Below, piece after piece: positions 9,159 to 17,800 of a stretch of 64,000 nt of DNA; positions within the stretch are counted from its first letter, which is position 1, and each line of letters starts with the position of its first letter. The notes under the pieces were generated by a model. The model saw nothing but the letters and a program-made list of their open reading frames with translations. It made no database searches and was not told the origin of the DNA. The position numbers and the translations under genes were made by a program. This DNA is from Pontibacter chinhatensis (GTDB taxonomy: Bacteria > Bacteroidota > Bacteroidia > Cytophagales > Hymenobacteraceae). The DNA is taken from assembly GCF_900113285.1 (NCBI RefSeq), contig NZ_FOOT01000002.1, positions 1 to 64,000 of the forward strand, given 5' to 3'.

Positions 9159-9247
9159 TAGGAAACAGGTAGGATACAGGTTTACCTGCTTGTAACCCTG
9201 TAAACAAACTCTTTACCATTGCAGTGTAAACCAAAACAAACGCTGTC

Positions 9248-9583
9248 ATGGAAAACCTCACCTTCGACCAACTGCCCCAGGCCATGCGCCTGCTGCACGA
9301 CAAAATGGACCGCCTAGAGTTGCTGCTCACCGAGCTCCGGGCACCACAGGAAACAGATGCCGTGCTCAACGTCAAGCAGGCCGCTGCCTTCCTTCACCTT
9401 TCTGTCTCCTCCCTCTACGTGAAGGTCTGCCACCGGGAGGTTCCTTTCAACAAACGGGGCAAGCGCCTCTACTTCTACAAAACAGAGCTGGATGAGTGGG
9501 TGCGCAAAGGCCGCAGGAAAACTGTCTCCGAATTACAGGAGGAGGCGGGGCAGCACCTGCTCATCGGAAAAGGAAAAGCCTAA
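9248..9583 (+). CDS. Excisionase-type helix-turn-helix protein (HTH_17)
   Basis: A 111-residue protein: a short coiled N-terminus (about residues 10-30), then VLNVKQAAAFLHLSVSSLYVKV, the MerR/excisionase-like winged HTH, and the wing GKRLYFYKTELDEWV at about 75-90. Members act as excision factors or small DNA-binding regulators in Bacteroidota mobile elements. The location between an RteC-like gene and a primase gene fits. The downstream 260 bp before the primase are GC-rich and show no gene. Confidence 0.85.
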   Translation: MENLTFDQLPQAMRLLHDKMDRLELLLTELRAPQETDAVLNVKQAAAFLHLSVSSLYVKVCHREVPFNKRGKRLYFYKTELDEWVRKGRRKTVSELQEEAGQHLLIGKGKA

Positions 9584-9842
9584 CTGGCCTTTTCCCGCAT
9601 TCGGCTCTACACATGCTGCCGCGCGGGTGGAAGTGGCAGCCTCCGAGACAGGCTGCTCTCTGCCCGCGCCACATGACCTGGCGCCTATGCTACAAGGCTA
9701 GATTTGACTCGTACCCAAAGGCCACTCCCTTCCAAAGAACGATTTTCCCAGCCTCCCCACAGCTCCTTTCAGCAATTCCTTCTTGCTGGGTGGGACTGCT
9801 TTTAAAATGAAGTGTTTTCACGCTTGCAAACAAGAAGACAAG

Positions 9843-10775
9843 ATGAACATCCGGCAAATCAACGATGAATTAGCCATCACCGACTTCCTCGCAGGACAGG
9901 GATTTCAGCCCGCCAGGAAAAACGGCCTGGACTGGTGGTACGTCTCTCCGATTCGTGCCCCAGAGCGCACGCCCTCCTTTAAAGTCAACATCCGGCTTAA
10001 TCGCTGGTACGACCACGGCACGGGCGAGGGCGGTAAGGTGTTCGACCTGGCCATGCGCCTACACCGCACGGCCTCTATCCGGGAGATCATTCAGTTGCTT
10101 GCATCATATTCCTTCTCTTCACCCTCAACTGCCTTCCATTCCGTTCGTGCCCAAGAAAGCTTCGGCCACAGCAAAAGCCCGGCCAGAGAAACCGACTCTC
10201 CCACTACTATCCGGGTGCTGGAGGCAAAGCCACTGGAGGCAGGGAGTCCACTGGCAGCTTACCTGCAGCACCGCGGCATCTCGATAGAGACCGCTAACTC
10301 TTACTGTCATGAGGTAAGCTTCTCCATTGGGGAGAGACAGTATGAGGCTGTCGGCTTTGCCAACCGGTCCGGTGGCTATGAGCTGCGCAACAGCTGGTTC
10401 AAGGGCTCTTCTTCTCCCAAGGACATCACCTTCATAGATAAGGGGACTGACACCATTTGCCTGCTGGAGGGCTTCATGGACTTCCTCTCCCTCCTTGAAC
10501 TGCGCCCCCACCTCAGCCACACCTCCAGCTTCCTTGTCCTCAACTCCCTGTCTCAGTTGGGCAAGAGCCTGGAAGTGCTTGCCCAACACAAGAAAGTACT
10601 CCTCTTCCTCGACCAGGACCAGCCGGGAAGACGCGCGACGGAGCGGCTCCTGCGATCGGAACCGAACAGCAGGGATGTCTCCTCCTTCTACAGGAGTCAC
10701 AAGGATGTGAATGCGTACCTGATGGCCCGTAAGGGGCGGGCAAAGCAGCTCCGCCTGGGCCTTGGCCATCGGTAA
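9843..10775 (+). CDS. CHC2-like/Toprim DNA primase of a mobilisable element
   Basis: A 310-residue protein; the ATG at 9843 is chosen because the next residues, NIRQINDELAITDFLAGQG, are the usual start, while 20 upstream codons look non-coding. Residues ~20-85 resemble the zinc-finger-like CHC2 region, with YVSPIRAPERTPSFKVN and WYDHGTGEGGKVFDLA, though the canonical Cys are missing as is common in element primases. A Toprim domain follows: ICLLEGFMDFLSLL supplies the Glu and VLLFLDQDQPGRRA the Asp-x-Asp. It likely primes replication of the transferred strand or excised circle. Confidence 0.82.
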   Translation: MNIRQINDELAITDFLAGQGFQPARKNGLDWWYVSPIRAPERTPSFKVNIRLNRWYDHGTGEGGKVFDLAMRLHRTASIREIIQLLASYSFSSPSTAFHSVRAQESFGHSKSPARETDSPTTIRVLEAKPLEAGSPLAAYLQHRGISIETANSYCHEVSFSIGERQYEAVGFANRSGGYELRNSWFKGSSSPKDITFIDKGTDTICLLEGFMDFLSLLELRPHLSHTSSFLVLNSLSQLGKSLEVLAQHKKVLLFLDQDQPGRRATERLLRSEPNSRDVSSFYRSHKDVNAYLMARKGRAKQLRLGLGHR

Positions 10776-10819
10776 AGAAGCCATAGGGTAAGGCTTTTAA
10801 GCGCAGGGAGCAAGTTTGT

Positions 10820-10838
10820 GTTTTTGTCATACAAAAAC
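10820..10838. other. Hairpin in the putative oriT region
   Basis: GTTTTTGT and ACAAAAAC pair around a 3-base loop, 82 bp upstream of the mobC-like start. In Bacteroides mobilisable elements oriT lies immediately upstream of the mob genes and carries a short inverted repeat next to the nick site. The 10776-10919 gap is therefore the best oriT candidate here. No known nick consensus was recognised. Confidence 0.35.
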
Positions 10839-10919
10839 CTCTCCCAGCCCTCAGGCTTTCCCTCTGCTCCCGGTGGTCGCAGCAGGGGGATTTTCAAGGC
10901 ACATCAATGTAAGAACAGT

Positions 10920-11321
10920 ATGGAAACGGTAAAAGCACAGCATCAGCACCTCGAGAAAAATAAAGGGGGCCGCCCTACCAAACGGGTCAAGCGGACGCAG
11001 GTACTGGTCGTGCGCCTGACCGAGACCGAACGGCTCCTGGTAGCAGGCAAGGCCCGGGAGGCGGGAATGAATCTCTCGGCTTGGTTCAGGGCAGCCGCCA
11101 AGAAAGCAGTGGTCGTGGCGCGCCTCCGCCCTGAGGAGGCAGCACTTCTGCGCATGCTCTCTGGTCTCTCGAACAACCTCAACCAGCTCACCCGGCTGGC
11201 TCACCGGGAGGGGCTGCTTACAGTACAGGGTAAGTGCCGCCTGCTCCTGCAGGACATCCATCACATACTTCAGCAAGTAAGCAGAGATGATAGGAAAGGT
11301 GATAGTAGGCAAGAGCTTTAG
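10920..11321 (+). CDS. MobC-like relaxosome accessory protein
   Basis: A 133-residue basic protein starting at the ATG at 10920. The N-terminus GGRPTKRVKRTQVLVVRLT and the RHH-like segment TERLLVAGKAREAGMNLSAW are typical of plasmid mobilisation MobC proteins, followed by the conserved NLNQLTRLAHREG. MobC binds near oriT and helps the relaxase load. The gene overlaps the relaxase gene by 35 bp, which implies translational coupling and a shared transcript. Confidence 0.82.
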   Translation: METVKAQHQHLEKNKGGRPTKRVKRTQVLVVRLTETERLLVAGKAREAGMNLSAWFRAAAKKAVVVARLRPEEAALLRMLSGLSNNLNQLTRLAHREGLLTVQGKCRLLLQDIHHILQQVSRDDRKGDSRQEL

Positions 11322-12237
11322 TGGCTGCGTACGCTACGTGGTGCAGAAACCCGGGGCTGAAGTGTTGGTAGCTGAAGGTATTCGCACCGAAACCGTTTCG
11401 GCCATGGTGGCTGACTTCAATTTGCAGCGCAGGCTTCGGCCTGAGTTGGAAAAAGCCGTGGGCCACATCGCCCTGAACTGGAGCGCACAGGACATGGCTA
11501 AGCTTTCCCCTACAATCATGGCGGAGCGGGCAAAGGAATACCTGGAGCGGATGCAGATAAGAAATACACAGTACCTCATCGTGCAGCACCAAGACCGCAT
11601 GCACCCGCACCTGCACATTGTCTATAACCGGGTGGATTATGAAGGGAAAACTATTTCAGACAAATTCCAGCACCGGCGCAACGCTAAAGTCTGCCGGGAA
11701 ATGACCGTACAACACGGCTACTATCTGGCACCTGGAAAGGGGCAGGTGAACCAGGAACGACTGAAAGGAGCCGATAAGGTCAGGTACGAGCTGCATGACG
11801 CCGTGAAAGAGGCGCTGGGTAAGGCCAGAAGCTGGCAGGAGCTGGAGCACCTGATCCAAGGCAAAGGCATTAGTATCGACTACAAATACAGGCGGGGCAC
11901 CGACCAGGTGCAGGGCGTGAGCTTTCGGCTGGGCAAGTTGAGCTTCAAGGGCTCTGCCGTGGACAGGAGCCTGAGCTATGGCAACATCACCAGGCTGCTG
12001 GAACAGAACAGGCAACTTAGCCAAAAGGCGGCATCCGGGCCACAACTTAGACAGGGAAGCTTTGTGCGCCAGCAGTCATCTGCCATTGTTCCTTCGTCAG
12101 GAGAAAGGGGCGCGCTGCACGCTTTGGCTGACACCCTACTCTCACCTGCAGCAGTGCAGGCAGATGGGGCTCAGCACCTAAGTGACTATCAATTCAAAAA
12201 GACAAAACGCAAGAAAAGAAAAAGGAGGCATCTATGA
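11287..12237 (+). CDS. MOBP-like relaxase (mobilisation endonuclease)
   Basis: A 316-residue protein with the three relaxase motifs: an N-terminal GKVIVGKSFSGCVRYVV, the IALNWS block (about residues 57-62), and the His triad region HPHLHIVYNRVD (about 106-117) for metal binding. It nicks at oriT and becomes covalently attached to the transferred strand via a Tyr; QYLIV or the N-terminal YV are candidates. The C-terminal third is basic and Gln/Ser-rich. It is short compared with conjugative relaxases and no type IV secretion genes are nearby, so transfer would need a helper element. Confidence 0.88.
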   Translation: MIGKVIVGKSFSGCVRYVVQKPGAEVLVAEGIRTETVSAMVADFNLQRRLRPELEKAVGHIALNWSAQDMAKLSPTIMAERAKEYLERMQIRNTQYLIVQHQDRMHPHLHIVYNRVDYEGKTISDKFQHRRNAKVCREMTVQHGYYLAPGKGQVNQERLKGADKVRYELHDAVKEALGKARSWQELEHLIQGKGISIDYKYRRGTDQVQGVSFRLGKLSFKGSAVDRSLSYGNITRLLEQNRQLSQKAASGPQLRQGSFVRQQSSAIVPSSGERGALHALADTLLSPAAVQADGAQHLSDYQFKKTKRKKRKRRHL

Positions 12238-12773
12238 GACCAGAAGAAATGGAAGAGCGGCTCTCAGACACTGAACGTGTGTTGGGACTGCACGCCAAAA
12301 GGCTGCAAGCACTGGAGGAACGGGAGATTCCACAGGCGTCGAAACTAATACCCCCGGAGGCAGCTATTGACTATACCTCCCACTTTAAAGAGTTGAAGGA
12401 GCTTCTGAAAAAGCATGACTTGGGTCTGAGGGCTCTACAAATTTACGCTTTGATTACTTCCTTCCAGGAGACAATCACCAAGCTACCCAAGGTGCTGCCT
12501 GTCCGGCACTATCATCATTTCGATGACAAATCAAAGGGATTTATTATAGGTGGAATAATGTGCCTGCTGACAGTTACTGTTTCCGTGGGGCTTTGTTTTA
12601 GTCTGTCCCAGGAGAACGGTGAGCTGCAGGCAAACAGCATCAAGTATGAGCTGCTAAAGCAGGCATATCCTGAGGCGACACTTTGGGCGGACTCCACCTA
12701 TCGCAGTGATCCTGAAGGGGCTGAAAAGTACGTAGAGCTGTTGGAGGATACGGAGGGCAGCAAACAAAAGTAA
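12234..12773 (+). CDS. Small mobilisation-associated membrane protein
   Basis: A 179-residue protein that overlaps the relaxase gene by 4 bp (ATGA) and is therefore co-translated. Residues 1-100 are charged and likely coiled-coil. One transmembrane segment, FIIGGIMCLLTVTVSVGLCF, lies at about 103-122, followed by an acidic tail. I do not recognise a family; in Bacteroidota elements a protein of this kind often follows the relaxase gene and may couple the relaxosome to the membrane. Confidence 0.6.
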   Translation: MRPEEMEERLSDTERVLGLHAKRLQALEEREIPQASKLIPPEAAIDYTSHFKELKELLKKHDLGLRALQIYALITSFQETITKLPKVLPVRHYHHFDDKSKGFIIGGIMCLLTVTVSVGLCFSLSQENGELQANSIKYELLKQAYPEATLWADSTYRSDPEGAEKYVELLEDTEGSKQK

Positions 12774-12796
12774 GGTAACCTGTAGAAAGGTTACCT
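12773..12796. terminator. Hairpin between convergent mobilisation and regulator genes
   Basis: AGGTAACC and GGTTACCT form a perfect 8-bp stem with an 8-base loop exactly between two convergent genes. There is no strong T-run on either side, so termination strength is uncertain. Confidence 0.45.
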
Positions 12797-12822
12797 GATT
12801 CGTTCAAGATTCTCCCGGACAG

Positions 12823-13257
12823 TTACGCCTTCTGTTGTTGCCGGAGGATTTCCACCTTCTCCCGCTCACTGGCCAGCAGACGCTCGTATAGCTTCCTGTT
12901 CTCATCCATCAGCTCCATTATCTTGTCTAAGGGATTGAAAGTACACTGAGAGAAGCTTCCAGCAGGGCCACTACCTGAATTCGCTGCATTACCTACGGAG
13001 TTATCATGTAGAGTCTGAATAAATACATGCCCATCTTCTGGAAGGTTTTTTATAGCCTCTGCAGGCACACCAAGCGCTCTTGCGATTTTATCCAATGTCA
13101 TATCATCTACATCCTCCTCTTGCTCAATGCGGGAGATGTTCTGCTGTGTAGTGCCAAGTTCACTGGCTAAGGCGGATTGCTTCACGCCCAAAGCTGTCCG
13201 CATTCTCCTTACATGGTCACCCAAGTGAATGGGTCGTTTTCTTTCTGCTGTTTCCAT
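12823..13257 (-). CDS. XRE-family transcriptional regulator
   Basis: A 144-residue protein with an N-terminal HTH_3 domain (about residues 10-68): HVRRMRTALGVKQSALASELG, then TTQQNISRIEQEEDV and ARALGVPAEAI. The C-terminal part is a Ser/Gly-rich linker and a charged coiled coil ending in EREKVEILRQQQ, probably for oligomerisation. It is convergent with the mobilisation genes and its start is 6 bp from a 13-mer also found ahead of the RteC-like gene, suggesting autoregulation and control of the element. Confidence 0.85.
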   Translation of the reverse strand: METAERKRPIHLGDHVRRMRTALGVKQSALASELGTTQQNISRIEQEEDVDDMTLDKIARALGVPAEAIKNLPEDGHVFIQTLHDNSVGNAANSGSGPAGSFSQCTFNPLDKIMELMDENRKLYERLLASEREKVEILRQQQKA

Positions 13258-13262
13258 AAAAT

Positions 13263-13310
13263 AATATACTAATTTAATAGCATAAAAGCAAGAAAAATCC
13301 CTTGTATATT
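13263..13310. promoter_or_regulatory. Possible operator upstream of the XRE gene
   Basis: AATATAC at 13263-13269 and GTATATT at 13304-13310 form inverted half-sites 34 bp apart. The left half is part of the ATATACTAATTTA 13-mer shared with 8042-8054. The position, immediately upstream of the regulator start, fits an autoregulatory site. Confidence 0.35.
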
Positions 13311-13748
13311 ACAATTTTAATGATATTCTTTTCAACAACGACATACGTGATTTTAGGCGTTATGTCAATTTCATAAATATAGAGGCATTTAACTCTTTTT
13401 CAAATTGGACATGCCCGCAGTATAATAAATAATTGGACTGCGTGTATAAGTCTAATATTAACATTACTCATCAAAATAAAGATTATACTTTATCTCGATT
13501 TCCTCTAATCGATTTACTTTCAATACAATACTTTTTTTCTCTTACCCACTTCGAAAGTATGCCTCCTAACTGATACAAGACCCTATCAGCAGGGCAACTA
13601 TTTTATCTGGCATTTGGAATTTATTTTATATCCAGGTTTACATTGCATAGGTTCTTTGCAGAAGGGGACTTCCTTCGGTATAATCTTATCAATGGTATAA
13701 GTCTTACAATAGAACAAAACTCAGTCTGTAAGGTGGCGTCGGAGTAGA
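13311..13748. other. AT-rich stretch without recognised gene
   Basis: About 440 bp with frequent stops in all frames and AT-rich composition. It separates the XRE promoter from a decayed Fic fragment. Apart from short AT tracts no repeat, RNA gene or promoter could be supported. It probably is the border between the mobile element and the Wadjet locus. Confidence 0.5.
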
Positions 13749-13925
13749 GCGGTATTAGTCTGCTGTCTCGTTCAGCACTTCAACGATGTGGCCAGCCATC
13801 TTAAGCAATTATATAAAATCCAGCAACAGATGCGAGTAAGCTTCCAGTGCTTTCTCGTAATCATCTATGTGTTCCAGTATAGCTGCCGAAACAGGAAAAT
13901 AACTCCCAATGCTAGGCTGATATAA
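13749..13925 (-). pseudogene. Fic-family protein, C-terminal remnant
   Basis: Reading the minus strand gives LYQPSIGSYFPVSAAILEHI, then DDYEKALEAYSHLLLDFI, an in-frame TAA, and MAGHIVEVLNETAD before a second TAA where Fic proteins continue with Tyr-Arg. This matches the region of Fic AMP-transferase proteins beyond the catalytic loop (VSAxIL…Y…LExYSxxLL…NVEVLNDTAD). The HPFxxGNGR catalytic motif is absent. It is a degraded fragment without function. Its presence beside defence genes suggests an older toxin-antitoxin or defence locus replaced here. Confidence 0.55.
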
Positions 13926-13980
13926 CTACAATCCATCTGTGGTCCTATGTCAATAACAGCTAAACTCTTACACCAAAAAC

Positions 13981-14865
13981 TTAGAGAGAATCATCAAAAC
14001 TCGTACTGTTGATTATAAATGCCTCCTGCTCTAATCCTCTCTTATATTGATGCATCAACTCAATCACCTCAAGGATTCTGGGCTCTTCAATTTTGCTTGA
14101 ATCAAAATTGACCTTTTGTGCATTATATAAGTTTTTATTACCCCACTTTAGGAGCATAGCCTCCAGGCCAGCCGGGACGAACCATGTGGCACGCGTCCCC
14201 AGGTAACGCTTGTATTCATGCAGGTAAATGCCTATGCCTGCAAAATCAAAGTCGCCAAAATGGAGATAAGGATTGGATATGGCCTGCAGCCATCTGATCA
14301 TATCTTTGCTCTGGCTCTGCGGGTAACGGCTCACGAACAGCGGATGCAGCCCCTTAAATAAATGCCGCTGGTTTTCTACCCGGCTAAAGTTCTCAGCATT
14401 CTCAACACCCACGATCGTGACGTCCGGGTGCGGTTCAAATTGCTCAAAAGCATGTATAAAGTGGAATATGCCTTCAGGCGGGTTTATAATAATCTCATTT
14501 CCATGGAGCCTCGCCTTTATGGGCTCATAGCAGTTCACCAGAAAACCCTCAAACGTCCTAACCTTTTTTAGTTTAGAGTTAGTGCTTCCCTGTACCAGTT
14601 GCGCTCTGGAAACTCCCTCTTCCTGTAAAGTTTCCAGATATACCTCTAGATCGTTAATGGAGAACCGGTTAAACAAAAAAGCCTTCAGCGACTCCGGCTG
14701 CGGGAGGTACAAAGTACTCTTAGACCGCCCCAGCCTGCTGTCGGCAAGTATACCCTCCTCCAGTAGTTCTGCTACGAGCGGGTGTTGCAACTTGCTTGCC
14801 GGGAGCTTCGCACCCTTACTCAACTGCAACAGCTTAGTAACGAGGCCTTTAGACAGCAGCTTCAT
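13981..14865 (-). CDS. jetD: Wadjet JetD, Toprim-type DNA-cleaving subunit
   Basis: A 294-residue protein, last gene of the Wadjet operon. The Toprim-like nuclease core is visible: TIVGVENAENFSRV supplies the acidic Glu (about residue 155) and LHFGDFDFAGIGIYLHEY the Asp-x-Asp pair (about 200), matching JetD/MksG. JetD cuts circular plasmid DNA once the SMC complex has extruded it. The N-terminal ~100 residues are winged-helix-like. It is shorter than the ~380-residue JetD proteins I know, mostly N-terminally, which may mark a particular Wadjet subtype. The gene overlaps jetC by 17 bp. No internal defect is seen. Confidence 0.82.
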   Translation of the reverse strand: MKLLSKGLVTKLLQLSKGAKLPASKLQHPLVAELLEEGILADSRLGRSKSTLYLPQPESLKAFLFNRFSINDLEVYLETLQEEGVSRAQLVQGSTNSKLKKVRTFEGFLVNCYEPIKARLHGNEIIINPPEGIFHFIHAFEQFEPHPDVTIVGVENAENFSRVENQRHLFKGLHPLFVSRYPQSQSKDMIRWLQAISNPYLHFGDFDFAGIGIYLHEYKRYLGTRATWFVPAGLEAMLLKWGNKNLYNAQKVNFDSSKIEEPRILEVIELMHQYKRGLEQEAFIINSTSFDDSL

Positions 14866-17800
14866 GGATTACATTATTTTTAATAAGCTTCTTCACTGTT
14901 GTCACATGGCGGCTGTCCTTTGCCAACAGGTAAGTATAACGGTAGTCCATAGCATTATAGGTGGTCGGAGAACTATTTACAAGTAGGATATTACGGTCAT
15001 TGGCAAACTTTAAAATACCCTTAACATTGTTTGGGTGCAGCTTCCCTATCTCGTCCATCATGCAGTGCAGACGGAAATCTTTGAAACGCTTCGAGGCACT
15101 TTCCTTGAAGACATTTAGCAGCATGATGTTAATCATGGCTTTGACCAGAATGTCCGTGCCTTCAGAACCGACGTTGGCAAGCTTTTCCACCCAACCGCTG
15201 TCATTATCGTTTTCTATGATGCGGAACTCCAGTTCAAAAGTGTCGGACAGATTTATTTCATGTTGTTTGGAGCTGGAAATCTCGGTGGCGAACCGCTTAA
15301 GCAGGCTAACGGCTTTCCTGTTCTGGGCTTCACTGTCTTCGGTACTGAATAAGTTCGCCGTACCCAGAGTGGCAGAATACTCGTTATTGAACGTGCGAAT
15401 CTCCTGTAACAGCACAACAATTTTATGGGCACTGTCAGAAAGGCGCAGCTGAATGCTTTTGATCACACCGGCAAAGTTGCGTTCCTCAAAGTCCCTGTTT
15501 ATATGGAGAATGACTTTCTGTATCTCCGCCTCCTTTGAGACCAAGTCGGTCGTCTCCTTTCCTATCTGTCGGATCAAGGTGGCGAAGTGTTCATTGGTGC
15601 GTCTTTCAAACTCCGCGATTTTGTCCTCATCCAGGAATTCCTTCAGGTTTTCAGCAAAGTCGAGGTAGTCACTTTCCGCACTCATGCTTGTTTTGAAACC
15701 GAAGATATTGTGAACAGAAAAATGGCTCAGAAACCTGTTAACCTCTGTTCTTAGGCTAGTCAGGCTGTCAGTTAGGCCCAAGTGCTTATCAGTAAGGTGT
15801 CTGATCAATTCAGTGAGCCTAACCGGGTGTCTGGGAACGCCGGGTACGGCTATGGATGCAAGGGAAAGGCTACGGAAAACGCTTGTCTGAGCGAAACTTT
15901 CGAACTCCTGCAGGTCGTCTTCTATTTGACTGGCAGAAGCCTTCAACTCGGAAAATTTTACGTTCACCTCTTGAACCTTCTCCAGCAGTTCCTTTTTACA
16001 CGACTGATGCTTTTGCTTTTCAGTATGCAGGCGAACTTGGTACAGTTCTTTATCCGCTTTAAACTCGTCTTCCAGATCAAAGAGCTCCCGCTTATCTTTT
16101 CTATAATCAGCTACCAGATCCCGTTTCTCTTCGATAAAGGAGAGCTCTGCCTCAATTTTTTGCAGCTCCTGTTCAATGGCCGACAGGCGCCCGGTATCAG
16201 CACCTTTCTCTTCAAGTGCCTTCAGGCTTTGCGCTTTTAGCGCTGCCTCCCGCTCTGTCGCATCCTGCTTTTTTGCTTCTATTTCTCCGTCCAGCTCCTG
16301 AAGCCTCTCCTGAAGCTCAGCCTGCTCCTTGCTGATCTTTTCCTCTCTTTCTCTTCTTTTGGCGCTAAGCTGCTTTTGAAGGCTTTCCTCCAAGGCTTCT
16401 ACCTGCTCCTCAGCTTCCAGTTTTGCACTCTGAGCACTTTCTATGTCTGATTGAATGGTAAGAAGGTCGTTCTGCCGTTTATCTACAGCCTTTCTCTCCC
16501 ATTCTATAAACTTAACCTCTGCCTGCTCCTTATCGGATAAGGCCTTTTGGGCAGCATATCTTTGTTCTTCAATTTGCTTTTTTAAATGAGCGAGTATAGG
16601 TTGATACTTTACCTTTAGTTGCTCCTTCTCCTGTGCGGCTTTCTGATCCAGCGCCGAAATTTTTACATGCAGCACCTCACACTCAGCAATAAAGCGTTCT
16701 TTCTCCGCCTCATAATCCGCCACGCTTTTTACCTTTGTGTTGATTTCAGACAGCTCCAACTCCACACCGTAAAAAGCATCTGATTCCAGGCTGGAGATCC
16801 TGGGCGAAAGCCCTGCCTGAAACAAGACCTGTTCTTCATCGATGACCTTCCCTATCGTATGCTCCCAACCTGGTTTGTTATCATGCAGCCACGCATAAAG
16901 CGAGTCACGGCTGTTGCTCAAGAGCGCATCAATTTTCTGTATTTCTTTATCACAAACCTCAATGGCGTCATTTAGCTTTGCCACCTTGCTGGCTGTCTCC
17001 GAATCCAGACTCTTTTTCTCTAACTCCCACTGCTTTAGCGTTGCAGAAATTTGACTTTCCCAATTTGCAATGTCAACTTTGGCACCCTGCATAGTCACAT
17101 CAGCCTCCCTAATCTCCTCTTTGGTCCGGCTGATTTCAGCTTCAAAATACTTCTTTAGCTCAATTTCTTTACGGCTAAAAATTAGGGCGTGCACGCGGTC
17201 TTTTCTCTCTTCTAAGACCTTGCAGGCATGACGAAAGCTTTCTTTACCCTCCGCTTCAATCTCTTGAAGAATGCGATCATATTGCTTGCTGAGTTGCTCT
17301 TTGCGATCATAGAAGCTGCCCTGGCACGAGTTCTTTTCCTTATTCCTGCTATTGAGGAACTCCTCCAGCTGCTGTCGTACCTGCCTCATCAAAACCTCAT
17401 ATTGGCTTGAGATATCCTGAAACTGGGCCGAAAGCAAGTTATGTTCTTCCTCCAGGTTCTTCTGCCGATGCCCCCACTCCTGTCTTTTGCTCACCCGCTG
17501 GATGATGTCACCAATATTGGCTTTTGTATATTCCTCCCGCTTCCTACCGGACTCCTTTAACTTTTCCTCCAGCACAGTAATGTTGGCAGTGATACCGGTT
17601 TTAATTTCTTCGAAAGCGGCATCAGCTTCCTTCACCTTTCGCTGCGCCGCATCAAGGTTGTCCTGCTCCTCCTCCACAGACTTCAGCACTTGCGGGTAGG
17701 TTTCCTGAAAGTACTTCTGCATCGCTACTAGCTCCCCTCCGATCCTTTCTCTTTCCATTTTAAGATACCGGACCTTGGTATAGTAGCCAGAGATCTTTTC

